Source: Nodosilinea nodulosa PCC 7104 (GTDB lineage Bacteria > Cyanobacteriota > Cyanobacteriia > Phormidesmidales > Phormidesmidaceae). From it: a DNA stretch of 64,000 bases. The notes under the pieces were generated by a model. That model ran no database searches. It worked only from the letters and a program-made list of their open reading frames with translations, and was not told the origin of the DNA. Numbering within the stretch: the first letter of the stretch is position 1; the number at the start of each line of letters is the position of its first letter. The stretch covers positions 5,379,018-5,443,017 of the forward strand of contig NZ_JH976537.1 of NCBI RefSeq assembly GCF_000309385.1, read 5' to 3'. The position numbers and the translations under genes are program-made. Positions 43,842 to 53,165 of this stretch are shown here, piece by piece.

Positions 43842-45620
43842 ATGCCTCGACCCTTAACCAGCTCCACACCCAGCCCAGGGACTAAAGCGTGGTGGCGCGT
43901 TCCGGTAATCAACCGGCGCAACTGGCAGTGGGAAGACGCCAACCAGGCCACCCAGGACGGCGAATGGTGGCAAAACGCCATCATCTATCAGATCGCTCCC
44001 TGGAGCTTTCTCGACACCAACGGCGACGGCAAGGGAGATCTGCGCGGCATCATAGAGCGCCTCGACTACATCGCCAGCCTGGGGGTAGACGCGCTCTGGC
44101 TCACCCCCATCTACCAATCGCCGATGAAGGACCTGGGCTATGACATCACCGATATGCGCGCGATCGGTGAGGGCTTTGGCACCATGGCCGATTTTCAGCG
44201 CCTCATGGACGTGGCCCACGCCATGAAGCTCAAGGTCATTGTCGATCAGGTGTGGAACCACACCTCCGACCAGCACCCCTGGTTTCAGGAAAGCCGCTCC
44301 AGCCGCGACAACCCCAGGGCCGACTGGTACGTTTGGGCCGACCCCAAACCCGACGGCTCGCCCCCCAACAACTGGCTCTCGGCCTTTACCGGCGGCTGCG
44401 CCTGGAAATGGGAACCCAAGCGCGAGCAGTTTTACCTGTTCAGCTTTCTCGATATTCAGCCCGACCTGAACTGGCACAACGACCAGGTGCTGGCGGCCAT
44501 TTTAGACCGGGCTAAATTCTGGCTCGATTTGGGGGTTGACGGGCTGCGGGTGGATGCGGCCAACTTCTTTCTCCACGACGAGCAGCTGCGCGACAACCCG
44601 CCCCGTCCCAGCGATGCGCCCCTGCCAGACGGGGTGCCCCCCCGCAACCCCCTCAGCAGCCAGATCCTGAAGTACAGCTTTAGCCGCCCCGAGACCCTGG
44701 ATCGGATCAAGCCGATTCGCGACCTGGTCGATCGCTACCCCGGCGTGGTCACCCTGGGCGAGGTGACCCTCTGTGAGGATTCGATCGCGCTGGCCAGCCA
44801 GTACACCCAGGGCACGGACCGCCTGCATTTGGCCTACCACGGCGGGCTGTTGGTCGATCGGCCCATGACCGCAGACCTGATGGCAGGCCTGCTGCAAAAG
44901 GTGGTGGACTGCTTTGGTGACGGCGGCACCTGCTGGATTGTGGGCAACCACGACTACGGTCGGCTGCGCTGCCGCTGGACCGGCAAAGACATCCACGGCA
45001 ACCCCTACCCCGACGAGTTTTTTGCCATGATGGCGGCGCTGCTGCTGTCGCTGCCGGGGGCGTTTTGCCTGTGGCAGGGCGATGAGCTGGGGCTGCCGGT
45101 GGCGGATATTCCCGGAGACATTTCCCCCGATCAGATTAAAGACCCCTTTGGCAAAGCCCTCTACCCCGACGTGGTGGGCCGCGACGGGTCGCGCACCCCC
45201 ATGCCCTGGACATCGGAGGCCCCCAACGGGGGATTTACCACGGCGGCTAAACCCTGGCTGCCCATCCCTGAAAACCACTTGGCCAAATCGGTCCATGCCC
45301 AGCACCAGGACGGTCAGTCGCTGCTGAATACCTGGCGACGGCTGATGCACTGGCGCAAGGCCCAGCCCGCCCTGGAGGCTGGACGGCTAAAGCACCTGGA
45401 AACCCAAAATACCGTGCTGGCCTTTAGCCGCTACTACAGCGAGCACCACCTGCTCTGCGTCTTTAACATGGGCGATGAGCCCAGCCACTACGACCTGGCT
45501 CAGCACCAGCCCTGCGAGGCCGTAATCGATCTGGGGTTCGATGTCAGCCTGGACGGTAGTCAGGTGGTGCTGCCGCCCTACGGGGTCTTTTTTGCCCACA
45601 TCCAATCTACCCCCGATTAA
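43842..45620 (+). CDS. GH13 alpha-amylase/alpha-glucosidase family enzyme
   Basis: 592 residues from ATG 43842. A GH13 barrel starts at WWQNAIIYQIAPWSFLDTNGDGKGDLRGIIERLDYI. Catalytic regions: VDQVWNHTSDQHPWF (region I), GVDGLRVDAANFF (nucleophile Asp), VVTLGEVTL (acid Glu) and IVGNHDYGRL (third Asp). The C-terminal beta domain ends GVFFAHI. Sequence type is that of oligo-1,6-glucosidase, trehalose-synthase-like or sucrose-active enzymes; which sugar is used is open. No signal peptide, so it is cytoplasmic. Confidence 0.9.
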   Translation: MPRPLTSSTPSPGTKAWWRVPVINRRNWQWEDANQATQDGEWWQNAIIYQIAPWSFLDTNGDGKGDLRGIIERLDYIASLGVDALWLTPIYQSPMKDLGYDITDMRAIGEGFGTMADFQRLMDVAHAMKLKVIVDQVWNHTSDQHPWFQESRSSRDNPRADWYVWADPKPDGSPPNNWLSAFTGGCAWKWEPKREQFYLFSFLDIQPDLNWHNDQVLAAILDRAKFWLDLGVDGLRVDAANFFLHDEQLRDNPPRPSDAPLPDGVPPRNPLSSQILKYSFSRPETLDRIKPIRDLVDRYPGVVTLGEVTLCEDSIALASQYTQGTDRLHLAYHGGLLVDRPMTADLMAGLLQKVVDCFGDGGTCWIVGNHDYGRLRCRWTGKDIHGNPYPDEFFAMMAALLLSLPGAFCLWQGDELGLPVADIPGDISPDQIKDPFGKALYPDVVGRDGSRTPMPWTSEAPNGGFTTAAKPWLPIPENHLAKSVHAQHQDGQSLLNTWRRLMHWRKAQPALEAGRLKHLETQNTVLAFSRYYSEHHLLCVFNMGDEPSHYDLAQHQPCEAVIDLGFDVSLDGSQVVLPPYGVFFAHIQSTPD

Positions 45621-45911
45621 AGTACGGGCTGCGCGATCGCATCGCCGCTCATCGTCCCAGGGTTCTGTGCTGGAATGCTCAAGCGGAGCTAAGGCACCAG
45701 GTAGGGTAGATCCTGCATCGATGCGCTAGGCTCACCTATCTCTACCCGCCGAATCTTCCCTGGGGTAGATCTGAGCGCTGTTCTCATCTTTTAATATGCA
45801 GCCAAGACTGTCGCCAGAGGTAGTCTGCTGGCTATTTGCCGGCTATTGATTGTATTTGCCAGACATTTGCACAGCAGCCGACGGGTAGGTTGGGACATTT
45901 CAAGACTTTTC

Positions 45912-46193
45912 ATGACTGTTACCCCAGACCAAACTCTGGCTCAATCCCAGGATTGCAGCCCCGCTCTGGAGTCTGAGATGACGACCCGGCCCATCTACGG
46001 CGACCCCGACTACAGGGGCAGCGGCAAACTTCAAGGCAATGTCGCGCCGATCATAGGCAGCAGCATTGGCCGCTCGGTGGCGGTCTACTGCGCCGAAGAG
46101 GGGGCTGATGTGGCGATCGCATACTTGGATGCCTACTACATGGCCGGGCAGGTGCTGCATTCCAACGGCGGTGTCGTAAATGAAGGTTATTAA
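45912..46193 (+). pseudogene. SDR oxidoreductase with large internal deletion
   Basis: 93 codons from ATG 45912. The first part (MTTRPIYGDPDYRGSGKLQG, then SIGRSVAVYCAEEGADVAIAYLD) is the N-terminus of a glucose/ribitol-dehydrogenase-like SDR in which the usual GGDSGIGRSVA has become GSSIGRSVA. It jumps directly to YYMAGQVLHSNGG, the C-terminal end. About 190 central residues with the catalytic Tyr-Lys are missing. It ends just before the P450 start. Confidence 0.75.
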
Positions 46194-46197
46194 TCCT

Positions 46198-47484
46198 ATG
46201 AACAGCATTCCACATCTGCCGGGGCTAGACAGCACGGTTGCGCTGCTGCTCGATGGGTACGAGTTCATCGGCAAGCGCTGCGATCGCCTCCAGAGCGACA
46301 TCTTTCAAACCCGCCTGCTGCTGGAGAAAACGATCTGCATGCGGGGCAAGGCGGCGGCGGAAGTCTTTTACGACACCGGTAAGTTTTCTCGCCAGAAGGC
46401 CGCCCCGGCGCGGGCCAAAAAAACCTTGCTCGGCGAGGGCGGGGTGCAGGGGCTCGACGGCGATGCCCACCGCCAGCGCAAGCAGATCTTCATGGCGCTG
46501 ATGACCCCGGAGCACATCGATCAGCTAGCGGAGCGGGTCCACCAGTACTGCCTCGACTACGCCCAGTGGTGGCAGCGGATGGATCGGGTGGTGCTTTTCG
46601 ATGCGATCGAAGAGATTCTCTGCCGCGCCGTCTGCGACTGGTCCGGGGTGCCGCTGGGCGAAGCGGAAGTTCAGCAGCGCACCCGTCACCTATCGCAGAT
46701 GATTGCAGGCTCGGGGCGGGTTGGCCCGACGCACTGGCAGGCCCGCCGCGCGCGCCAGCAGGCCGAGGCCTGGATCGAGGGGCTGCTAGGGCAGGTGCGC
46801 AGCGGTGCCCGTGAGGTTCCAGAAGGCACCGCCATGCATTCCTTTGCCTGGCATCGAAGTCCTGCGGGCAATCTGCTCGACAGCCACGATGCCGCCGTCG
46901 ATGTGCTCAACGTGCTGCGGCCCACCGTGGCGATTGGCCGCTACATTGTTTTTGCGGCCCTGGCCCTGCACCAGCATCCCCAATGCCGCCTGGAGCTACA
47001 GCAGGGCGATTCAAACTACGTCCACTGGTTTACCCAGGAGGTGCGTCGGTTTTACCCCTTCTTTCCCTTTGCCGCCGCCTGCACCCGCCACGACTTTGAG
47101 TGGAACGGCTACCACTTTCCGGCGGGGGTCAAGGTGTTGCTCGACCTGTACGGCACCAACCACCACCCCGATCTGTGGGACCAGCCCGAGGAATTTCGCC
47201 CCGATCGCTTTCGGGACTGGCAGGAAAATGCCTACGACTTTATTCCCCAGGGGGGCGGTGACTATCAAAATAACCACCGCTGCGCTGGGGAATGGCTGAC
47301 CATTCGCGTTATGGAGCGAGTTCTGGCCTTTTTGGTCGGTGAAATCGACTACCGGGTTCCGCCTCAAAATTTAGATTTCAGTCTGTCAACCCTGCCGCCC
47401 GCGCCCAAAAGCCGCTTTTTAATCGACAGCGTCCGGGTCAAAGTGCCGCTCGATTCCAGATCTTCTGTTGAGAGCCAGGGCTAA
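46198..47484 (+). CDS. Cytochrome P450, CYP152-type fatty acid peroxygenase
   Basis: 428 residues from ATG 46198 (MNSIPHLPGLDSTVALLLDGYEF). CYP152 marks are the Arg-Pro pair in the I helix (NVLRPTVAIGRYIVFAALALH), which replaces the usual acid-alcohol pair so that the fatty acid carboxylate itself activates H2O2, and the heme loop QGGGDYQNNHRCAGEWLT with the axial Cys. ExxR-type residues are in QEVRRFYPFFP. It should hydroxylate or decarboxylate fatty acids at alpha/beta carbons. It starts four bases after the SDR remnant. Confidence 0.88.
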   Translation: MNSIPHLPGLDSTVALLLDGYEFIGKRCDRLQSDIFQTRLLLEKTICMRGKAAAEVFYDTGKFSRQKAAPARAKKTLLGEGGVQGLDGDAHRQRKQIFMALMTPEHIDQLAERVHQYCLDYAQWWQRMDRVVLFDAIEEILCRAVCDWSGVPLGEAEVQQRTRHLSQMIAGSGRVGPTHWQARRARQQAEAWIEGLLGQVRSGAREVPEGTAMHSFAWHRSPAGNLLDSHDAAVDVLNVLRPTVAIGRYIVFAALALHQHPQCRLELQQGDSNYVHWFTQEVRRFYPFFPFAAACTRHDFEWNGYHFPAGVKVLLDLYGTNHHPDLWDQPEEFRPDRFRDWQENAYDFIPQGGGDYQNNHRCAGEWLTIRVMERVLAFLVGEIDYRVPPQNLDFSLSTLPPAPKSRFLIDSVRVKVPLDSRSSVESQG

Positions 47485-47612
47485 ATTTTTGGGTCTGGAA
47501 AACCAGCTTTTAGTGCTGTTCTGGAGAGAAAAATGCATCGCAGGATAGATTGATGCGATCGCCCCCAGGCCTAGACTATAGGTGTGACTTGAATCAGAAA
47601 AAGGATAGCTTT

Positions 47613-47795
47613 ATGAGCACTAAAGATAGAGCCGAAGCCACCGCCAAAAACCTAGAGGGCAAAGCCCAGGAAGCGATCGGTGAGGTAACCGGAGACCCTG
47701 CCGACAAGGCCGAGGGCAGAGCTAAGCAAAGCGAGGCCGAAGCCAAGCACGCCAAAGAAGATTTAAAAGACAAGGCCAAAGAGATTATCGACTAA
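47613..47795 (+). CDS. CsbD-family stress protein
   Basis: 60 residues, highly charged and Ala/Lys/Glu-rich: AEATAKNLEGKAQEAIGEVTGDPADKAEGRAKQSEAEAKHA is a textbook CsbD sequence. CsbD proteins are induced in general stress; molecular role unknown. ATG 47613 is preceded by AAAGGATAG. A strong terminator follows. Confidence 0.92.
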   Translation: MSTKDRAEATAKNLEGKAQEAIGEVTGDPADKAEGRAKQSEAEAKHAKEDLKDKAKEIID

Positions 47796-47818
47796 TCTCT
47801 CTAGAACTTAAGGTCACA

Positions 47819-47847
47819 GGAGGACGATTTAGTTGTCCTCTTTTTTT
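47819..47847 (+). terminator. Rho-independent terminator after csbD
   Basis: GAGGAC (47820-47825) and GTCCTC (47835-47840) form a stem with a 9-base loop, followed by a run of seven to eight T. It ends the CsbD transcript. Confidence 0.85.
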
Positions 47848-47931
47848 GGGCGCCAGATCTGGTTTAGTCGGCCTGGGTTGGCGCTCAATTGTTTGCCCGC
47901 TGCCCCCATCGTCAAACCCATCGACAGTCCT

Positions 47932-48372
47932 ATGAATCCCGAAGCTTTTATGCAGCTGGCCATTGAAGAAGCCCGCAAAAGCAAGACGCCCTTTGGCGCA
48001 GTCATTGTTAAAGATAAGCAGGTGGTAGAGCGTTCTGGCAATACGGTGCACACTGACAACGACCCCACCTGCCACGCGGAGGTCAATGCGATTCGGCGCC
48101 TGACCCAGCGCCTGGGGGAAGCTGCCCCCGACGAGAAATACACCCTTTACTCGACCTGCGAACCCTGCGCCATGTGTGCCGCCACCTGCTTTTGGGCCAG
48201 CATTAGCGACATTGTCTATGGAGTCGGCGTTGACGATTTTGCCGACAGCAACCCCAATATGATCGCGATTCGCTGCGAAGATGTCTTCAAACAATCGCCT
48301 GGGTCGTATTCCATAAAAACGGGTTTGCTGCGGGATGAATGCAGGCAGCTGCACGAGGAGTTTCCGCTCTAG
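47932..48372 (+). CDS. Nucleoside/guanine deaminase-like protein
   Basis: 146 residues from ATG 47932 (MNPEAFMQLAIEEARKSKTPFGAVIV). Zinc site CHAEVNAIRRL (His, catalytic Glu) and STCEPCAMCAATCFWA (two Cys) define the cytidine-deaminase-like fold; length and the DDFADSNPNMI segment fit guanine deaminase-type nucleoside deaminases rather than TadA. Upstream in-frame codons cross the csbD terminator and are not used. Confidence 0.87.
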   Translation: MNPEAFMQLAIEEARKSKTPFGAVIVKDKQVVERSGNTVHTDNDPTCHAEVNAIRRLTQRLGEAAPDEKYTLYSTCEPCAMCAATCFWASISDIVYGVGVDDFADSNPNMIAIRCEDVFKQSPGSYSIKTGLLRDECRQLHEEFPL

Positions 48373-48495
48373 GTTTTGGCATGGGCAAAGGGTTTTTCAG
48401 AACCACAGATGTAGCGGCGGTGTGAGCGTTTACTAGCGAGCAGATGGGTTGCCAAATTCATCTACGGAAATTGTTTTTAAGATCAGGAGACTGCT

Positions 48496-49299
48496 ATGGA
48501 ACTTGGAATTAAAGGTAAGGTTGCCCTAATTACGGGCGGCGACTCTGGTATGGGGCGGGCAACGGCTCAGCTCTTGGCCAGTGAGGGCGTCAAAATTGCG
48601 CTGCTAGACAAGACAACCGATAAGCTGCAAAGCACGTTAGACGACATCAAATCGGTGGGCGAAGCCTTCGCCGTCCAGGCCGATCTGCGAAATTTGAGCG
48701 AGGTGGAAAACGCCCGCGACGAGATTGTAAATCGGTACGGCACCGTGGATATTTTGGTCAACTGTGCTGGCATTACAGGGGCAACGGGGGACTTTTTTGA
48801 AATTAGCGATCGCGCCTGGCACGAAGCCCTGGAGGTCGACCTGATGGGGGCGGTGCGGGTTTGCCGCACCTTTGTGCCCCTGATGCAGCAGTCCGGCTGG
48901 GGGCGGGTGGTGCTGGTCACCTCGGAGGATGCGGTGCAGCCCTACACCGATGAAATGCCCTACTGCGCCGCCAAGGCCGGGCTGCTGAATTTTACCAAAA
49001 ACCTGTCTAAGGCCTGTGCCAAGGACGGCGTGCTGGTCAATTCGGTATCTCCCGCCTTTATCGCCACCCCCATGACCGACGCCATGATGGAAAAGCGCGC
49101 CGACAAGCTGGGCGTTAGCTTTGATCAGGCGATCGCGACCTTTTTGAAGGAAAAGCGGCCCCACCTGGAGCTACAGCGGCGCGGCAAGGCCGAAGAGGTC
49201 GCTGCCGTGATCGCATTCCTGTGCTCCCAGCTGTCGAGCTTTGTGGTGGGATCCAACTACCGGGTCGATGGTGGGTCGGTGGCCAGCATCAGCCTGTAG
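48496..49299 (+). CDS. SDR-family oxidoreductase
   Basis: 267 residues, classical short-chain dehydrogenase. Cofactor motif ALITGGDSGMGRATA, NAG motif ILVNCAGITG, catalytic Ser in VVLVTSEDAVQ and Tyr-x3-Lys in MPYCAAKAGLL, C-terminal VVGSNYRVDGGSVASI. NAD(P)-dependent alcohol/ketone oxidoreductase with unknown substrate. ATG preceded by AGGAGACTGCT, a good ribosome-binding site. Confidence 0.9.
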   Translation: MELGIKGKVALITGGDSGMGRATAQLLASEGVKIALLDKTTDKLQSTLDDIKSVGEAFAVQADLRNLSEVENARDEIVNRYGTVDILVNCAGITGATGDFFEISDRAWHEALEVDLMGAVRVCRTFVPLMQQSGWGRVVLVTSEDAVQPYTDEMPYCAAKAGLLNFTKNLSKACAKDGVLVNSVSPAFIATPMTDAMMEKRADKLGVSFDQAIATFLKEKRPHLELQRRGKAEEVAAVIAFLCSQLSSFVVGSNYRVDGGSVASISL

Positions 49300-49418
49300 G
49301 CTGTATCGACCGTTTGCGGGGTGGGGGTTTGGGGCGATCGCCACCCCCCCGCCCTGTGAAACCGGGACAGTTTTCTACGCAATTGCGATCGCTCAACTCT
49401 GCCCCATGGCCTTTTCCC

Positions 49419-50219
49419 ATGACCTTTTCTAAACCAGAAAACCGCACGTTTATCGATCAGGGCACCGGAGCGCCGACCCTGGTGTTTTTGCACTACTTTA
49501 GCGGGGCAGCGGCCAGCTGGCGGTGGGTAATCGAGGGGCTGCGGCCCGAGTTTCGCTGTGTGGCGATCGACCTGCCAGGGTTTGGCCACCAAACGCCCCT
49601 GCCCGAACCCTCCCTGGCGGCCTACAGCACCTTTGTGCAAGAGGCCCTGGCGGCCCTGGACATCGAGCAGTACATCCTGATTGGCCACTCCATGGGGGCC
49701 AAAATTGCGCTGCAGACGGCGATCGACGCTGGCCCCCAGGCCACCCTGGCGGTGGTGCTGATGGCCCCGTCTCCGCCCACCCAGGAGCCTATGCCCGAGC
49801 AGGAACGGCAGCGGCTGCTGCACGACGACTACACCAATGCTGACACCGCCGCCACCACGGTGGACGGTGCCATTCAGCGATCGCTGGACCCAGAGCAGCG
49901 GGCCACGGCCCTGGAAACCCACGGCCAGGCTGAGCCGTCCGCCTGGCGCTGGTGGCTGCTAGAGGGCATGCACCACTCCATTGCCGACCAGCTTCCCCAG
50001 CTGGTCAGTCCGGTGGCCGTACCCGTGGTCGTCATCGCCTCTGAAGATGACCCGGTGATTCCCCTGGAAACGGTTCAGGGGGAGGTGCTGGCGCTGCTTC
50101 CCCAGGCGCAGCTGGTGCAGCTCAGGGGCCTGGGCCACCTGCTGCCGCTGGAAGATCCCGGCGCGATGACTGAGATCCTTCGGCAAATTGCTTACGCGAC
50201 TCCGGCGGCAGCGGCATAG
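49419..50219 (+). CDS. Alpha/beta hydrolase
   Basis: 266 residues from ATG 49419 (MTFSKPENRTFIDQGTGAPTLVFLHYFSG). Nucleophile elbow LIGHSMGAKIALQT, acid ASEDDPVIPLE and catalytic His in RGLGHLLPLEDP. It resembles small esterases/lactonases, but substrate is unknown. It follows the SDR gene by about 120 bp. Confidence 0.87.
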   Translation: MTFSKPENRTFIDQGTGAPTLVFLHYFSGAAASWRWVIEGLRPEFRCVAIDLPGFGHQTPLPEPSLAAYSTFVQEALAALDIEQYILIGHSMGAKIALQTAIDAGPQATLAVVLMAPSPPTQEPMPEQERQRLLHDDYTNADTAATTVDGAIQRSLDPEQRATALETHGQAEPSAWRWWLLEGMHHSIADQLPQLVSPVAVPVVVIASEDDPVIPLETVQGEVLALLPQAQLVQLRGLGHLLPLEDPGAMTEILRQIAYATPAAAA

Positions 50220-50621
50220 GATTGGTCAAGACATGTATCCTATGAGCGTTCAATCATTTGAACGCTCATAGGGTTTCTGGATGTCCTATCTAACTTGACT
50301 GCGGCTATACCTAACTTAACTGCGCATCCTGAATTCAACAGAAAACCTTATGCTGCGGTCTTGTTGGGTTAGCGTTAGCGAAACCCAACAAAGCTGTTAC
50401 CAGTATTGGGTTATGCTTCGCTCAACGCCAACCTACATCAGAACTTTTGTCAGCCAATCAGGGCTATACCTAGCTGCGCGTCCTGATTCAAAAGATTGTC
50501 TGGGTGTGCCTGTGCAAAACCCCTCCACAAGGCTCAGGCGATCGCGCCCGGCAGAAACGTCTGCCAGGCGCGATTGCGGTAGTTTTGCTTTAGAGAATGG
50601 TAGAGAACCCCCCTTTTTAAG
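50220..50621. repeat. Intergenic region with three dispersed repeats
   Basis: 50239-50272 is a hairpin with perfect 15 bp arms (CCTATGAGCGTTCAA and its complement, loop TCAT). 50362-50436 is a copy of the GTTGGGTTAGCG...CCAACCTAC element with its CAGAACTTTTGTCAG tail. 50605-50621 is the left part of the CCCCCCTTTTTAAGGGGGG repeat, cut by the insertion sequence. Confidence 0.75.
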
Positions 50622-52143
50622 CTATCCGTTACGCAAAAGTCGGCCAATGCCATAGCGGACTAGGTTTTGGTCACAAGGCGAGCCCCTTCTAGCATGTAAT
50701 GGAGCTTGGTGTAGCCGCGCCACAACGTTTTAAGACCCGGTTGACCATCGCTCTTACGGGCTAAAAAGCCTCCCAGTTGGGCAATCCAGAGCATCGCTTG
50801 GTGCATTGTTGGCGGTGTTTTAGCACGGCTTTTTGGGGCGAATTTACGACGCAACAACCGCCACTCCTCGGGCTGTAGGATCGCGTCGCAGGAGGCCTCT
50901 GGAGTCAGACGGGCCTGATAGGTCATCGACATCAGTCGCCAAGCGACGATGCTGTAGGTGGCGAGTGCTTTGAGCAATCGGTCTCGGTGTTGCAGTTGCA
51001 AGTTTTCGAGTGTGCAGCCGCTTTTAAGGGTGAAATGGAACCGCTCGATCAGCCAGCGATAGCTGTACCACCGCACATACTGGCAGGCTTGAGCATAGCT
51101 CTCCAACGGCAACGTGGTTAGGAGTTTCCAGCAAATCGGCTTGCCCCCATCAGCCGGGACACCGATTTCCTCAACCCACAGGGCATTGAGCTCGATGGGC
51201 TGTAGCGATGGCTTTTGCCGGGCCAAATACTCCGGTACCGCCAGAGTAACGTGCAAGCCCCGCAGGTGCACCCGCGCGATACGGGCCTCTCGCTGGGGTG
51301 TCCGCCGAACCTCAACCTGGAGTTCCCCGAGCACCGGGGCTTGAGATAAGGCGATGAATAGTTTTCCCCACGCTTGTTTGATGCTGCGATTCGTCTTCAC
51401 CCGAATCAAGAGCTCGCTATTGACCTGGCGGGGTTGGGCAAAGAGCTCAAAGATATCCGCTTCCCGGTCGGCCACCTGCACGAGCTGAACCTGCTCCGAT
51501 ACCTTGGCTTCAGCCGCCGTCAACGTCGTCAGCCAGCGATAGCTTTCTTTCTCCTCTATCGGTTTATGCTGATGTCGCTCTTGAGCCGAGCGGTCTTTCT
51601 GTTTTACCGGGGGAACCTCACGCACCCAGGTGTGTTGATGCAGCAGGCCCAGGGGCTCACCTGCTCCGCTGACCGCAAAACAGTTATGAACTTTGATCCC
51701 TTGCTGTTGGGTTTGATTGAGATAGCCCAGGCCAGTGGTTTGCGGATGACTCGTAAAATCAAAGTCGGTACTATCTTGAATCGACAACACCGTCTCACAA
51801 CCTCGGGCTCGGGCGACGGTGCCCTCGCTATGACTGTTGAGAATCGCCTCACTGCTCACCGTAGGGTTTGACCAAAATCGGTAAATGCTCTGCGCTTCGC
51901 TACTGGTTTGACTCGCTAACGGCACACTGGCCGTGGGATGTCGGCTCAGTGCCGTTACAATCTTGCGCAGGCGTTTTGCGTGGCGCAGGTCTTGGAAATG
52001 ACGGGGATTGATGTCTTAGCTCATCCAATCGTTCATGGCTTGGCTGACGGTTACAACGGCTTTTATCTTCCCGCAAATGGTTCCCCAAATGCCCGTCCTG
52101 TAACGCTTAGACATATTTGTGCCTAACGGATAGCCTTTTTAAG
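50612..52143 (-). mobile_element. IS4-type insertion sequence with 10 bp target duplication
   Basis: The element is 50622-52133 (1512 bp) with inverted ends CTATCCGTTACGCA / CTATCCGTTAGGCA, and 10 bp direct repeats CCTTTTTAAG at 50612-50621 and 52134-52143. The target is the palindromic CCCCCCTTTTTAAGGGGGG repeat whose intact copy is at 12639; removing the element and one duplication restores that repeat. Confidence 0.92.
50660..52036 (-). pseudogene. IS4-family transposase with in-frame stop near N-terminus
   Basis: From ATG 52036 the frame reads MNDWMS then TAA (52018-52016), then continues DINPRHFQDLRHAKRLRKIV and HPTASVPLASQTSSEAQSIYRFW to the stop at 50660. The N-terminal part is what this transposase group has (target-binding domain), so the TAA looks like a nonsense mutation, perhaps from GAA. 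A restart at GTG 51925 would give 421 residues lacking the first domain. DDE landmarks VLSIQDSTDFDF, LVQVADREADIFELF and YRWLIERFHFTLKSGC are intact. Confidence 0.8.
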
Positions 52144-52201
52144 GGGGGCAGGGGGGATCAGCAGGTGGCTAGAGCTACAGCAGATCGCTCGCCCTTTTGG
52201 C

Positions 52202-52675
52202 CTAGAGCACATCGCCCGACACCGCATCTTTCTTCAGCTCTTGCCTAAAGAGCGTCAGCAGAGAGGGGGTGACGAAAAAGCCGAAGTAAATGCCCAGCAG
52301 GCCGGTCACGCCGTGCAGCAAAACGTCAAGCCCGTAGATGGGAAACAGGCCGAAAAAGGTGTTGGCGACAGGCACCAGCCCCAGCAGCGCCAGGGCGGCA
52401 TAGTAAATGCCCAGCTGCCCAGAAAACAGACGCGCGCTGTCCAGCGAGACGGCGGCGACAATGCCCACCAGCCCGGTGGCAATGTGAAGAATATTGTGGG
52501 GAGTGTTGACCGGAAACAGCCCCATTAGATAGCCAAATCCTGACACCACCCCCAGCTGATCGATGTAGGAAGGTAGCCCGTCGGGCTGGGTTAGCAAGGC
52601 AGGAATAAAGCCCATAATGCCCATAAACAAATAGACGGTGCCGATGCCTAGCGCGAACTTTTGTGTGAGTTTCAT
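52202..52675 (-). CDS. DUF4383-family membrane protein
   Basis: 157 residues with four helices: FALGIGTVYLFMGIMGFIPALL, NILHIATGLVGIVAAV, GIYYAALALLGLVP and VLLHGVTGLLGIYFGF. The LHIATG and LLHGVTG pair is characteristic of DUF4383. Function unknown. The disrupted dispersed repeat lies directly downstream. Confidence 0.82.
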   Translation of the reverse strand: MKLTQKFALGIGTVYLFMGIMGFIPALLTQPDGLPSYIDQLGVVSGFGYLMGLFPVNTPHNILHIATGLVGIVAAVSLDSARLFSGQLGIYYAALALLGLVPVANTFFGLFPIYGLDVLLHGVTGLLGIYFGFFVTPSLLTLFRQELKKDAVSGDVL

Positions 52676-53165
52676 ATCAACCTCAAATCAAGTTGGAAAT
52701 AATTAGCGAAATAAGCAAGTGCAGTTGAGCCTGACTTAGCTTTCAGCGATCGGTTAGCAAACTTTTTTAGCTGGCTTTTTGGCGCTGCTGAACTGGAATA
52801 AATAGCCATTTGCTCCTGCGAGAGGCTTTCTTTTAGCTTCATACCTGTTTTCAGCAACCGGCTTTTTTAGCCGAAGCTTGCGGCAGCGTTTTGGTGCAAT
52901 CTGCCCACGAACTGGCGTCAAAAAGCTAAAGCCTGGCCGCAACTATGTGTGACTCTAACGAGCCTCCGAGCCGTAAACCTCTCTAGAAAGAAATAACCGC
53001 TTCTATCTCAGGTGAGAGACGTAATCTCCCCTGCGATCGCCGATAACGATTTTGCCAGCGATAGTTTGCCAGCGATAGAATCTCTTTAGGTGCGGAGATT
53101 TGGCTGTCCCTGAAGCATTGGCTCATCGCTGGCCTTTCTCTCGCCGTTGCCAAATCAAACAGACA
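52676..53165. other. Non-coding region upstream of PAS/GAF kinase
   Basis: 490 bp. A TTTGCCAGCGATAG word is repeated in tandem with overlap near 53052-53080. No gene, repeat family or promoter could be recognised with confidence; frames open upstream of 53166 have no family match. Confidence 0.4.
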
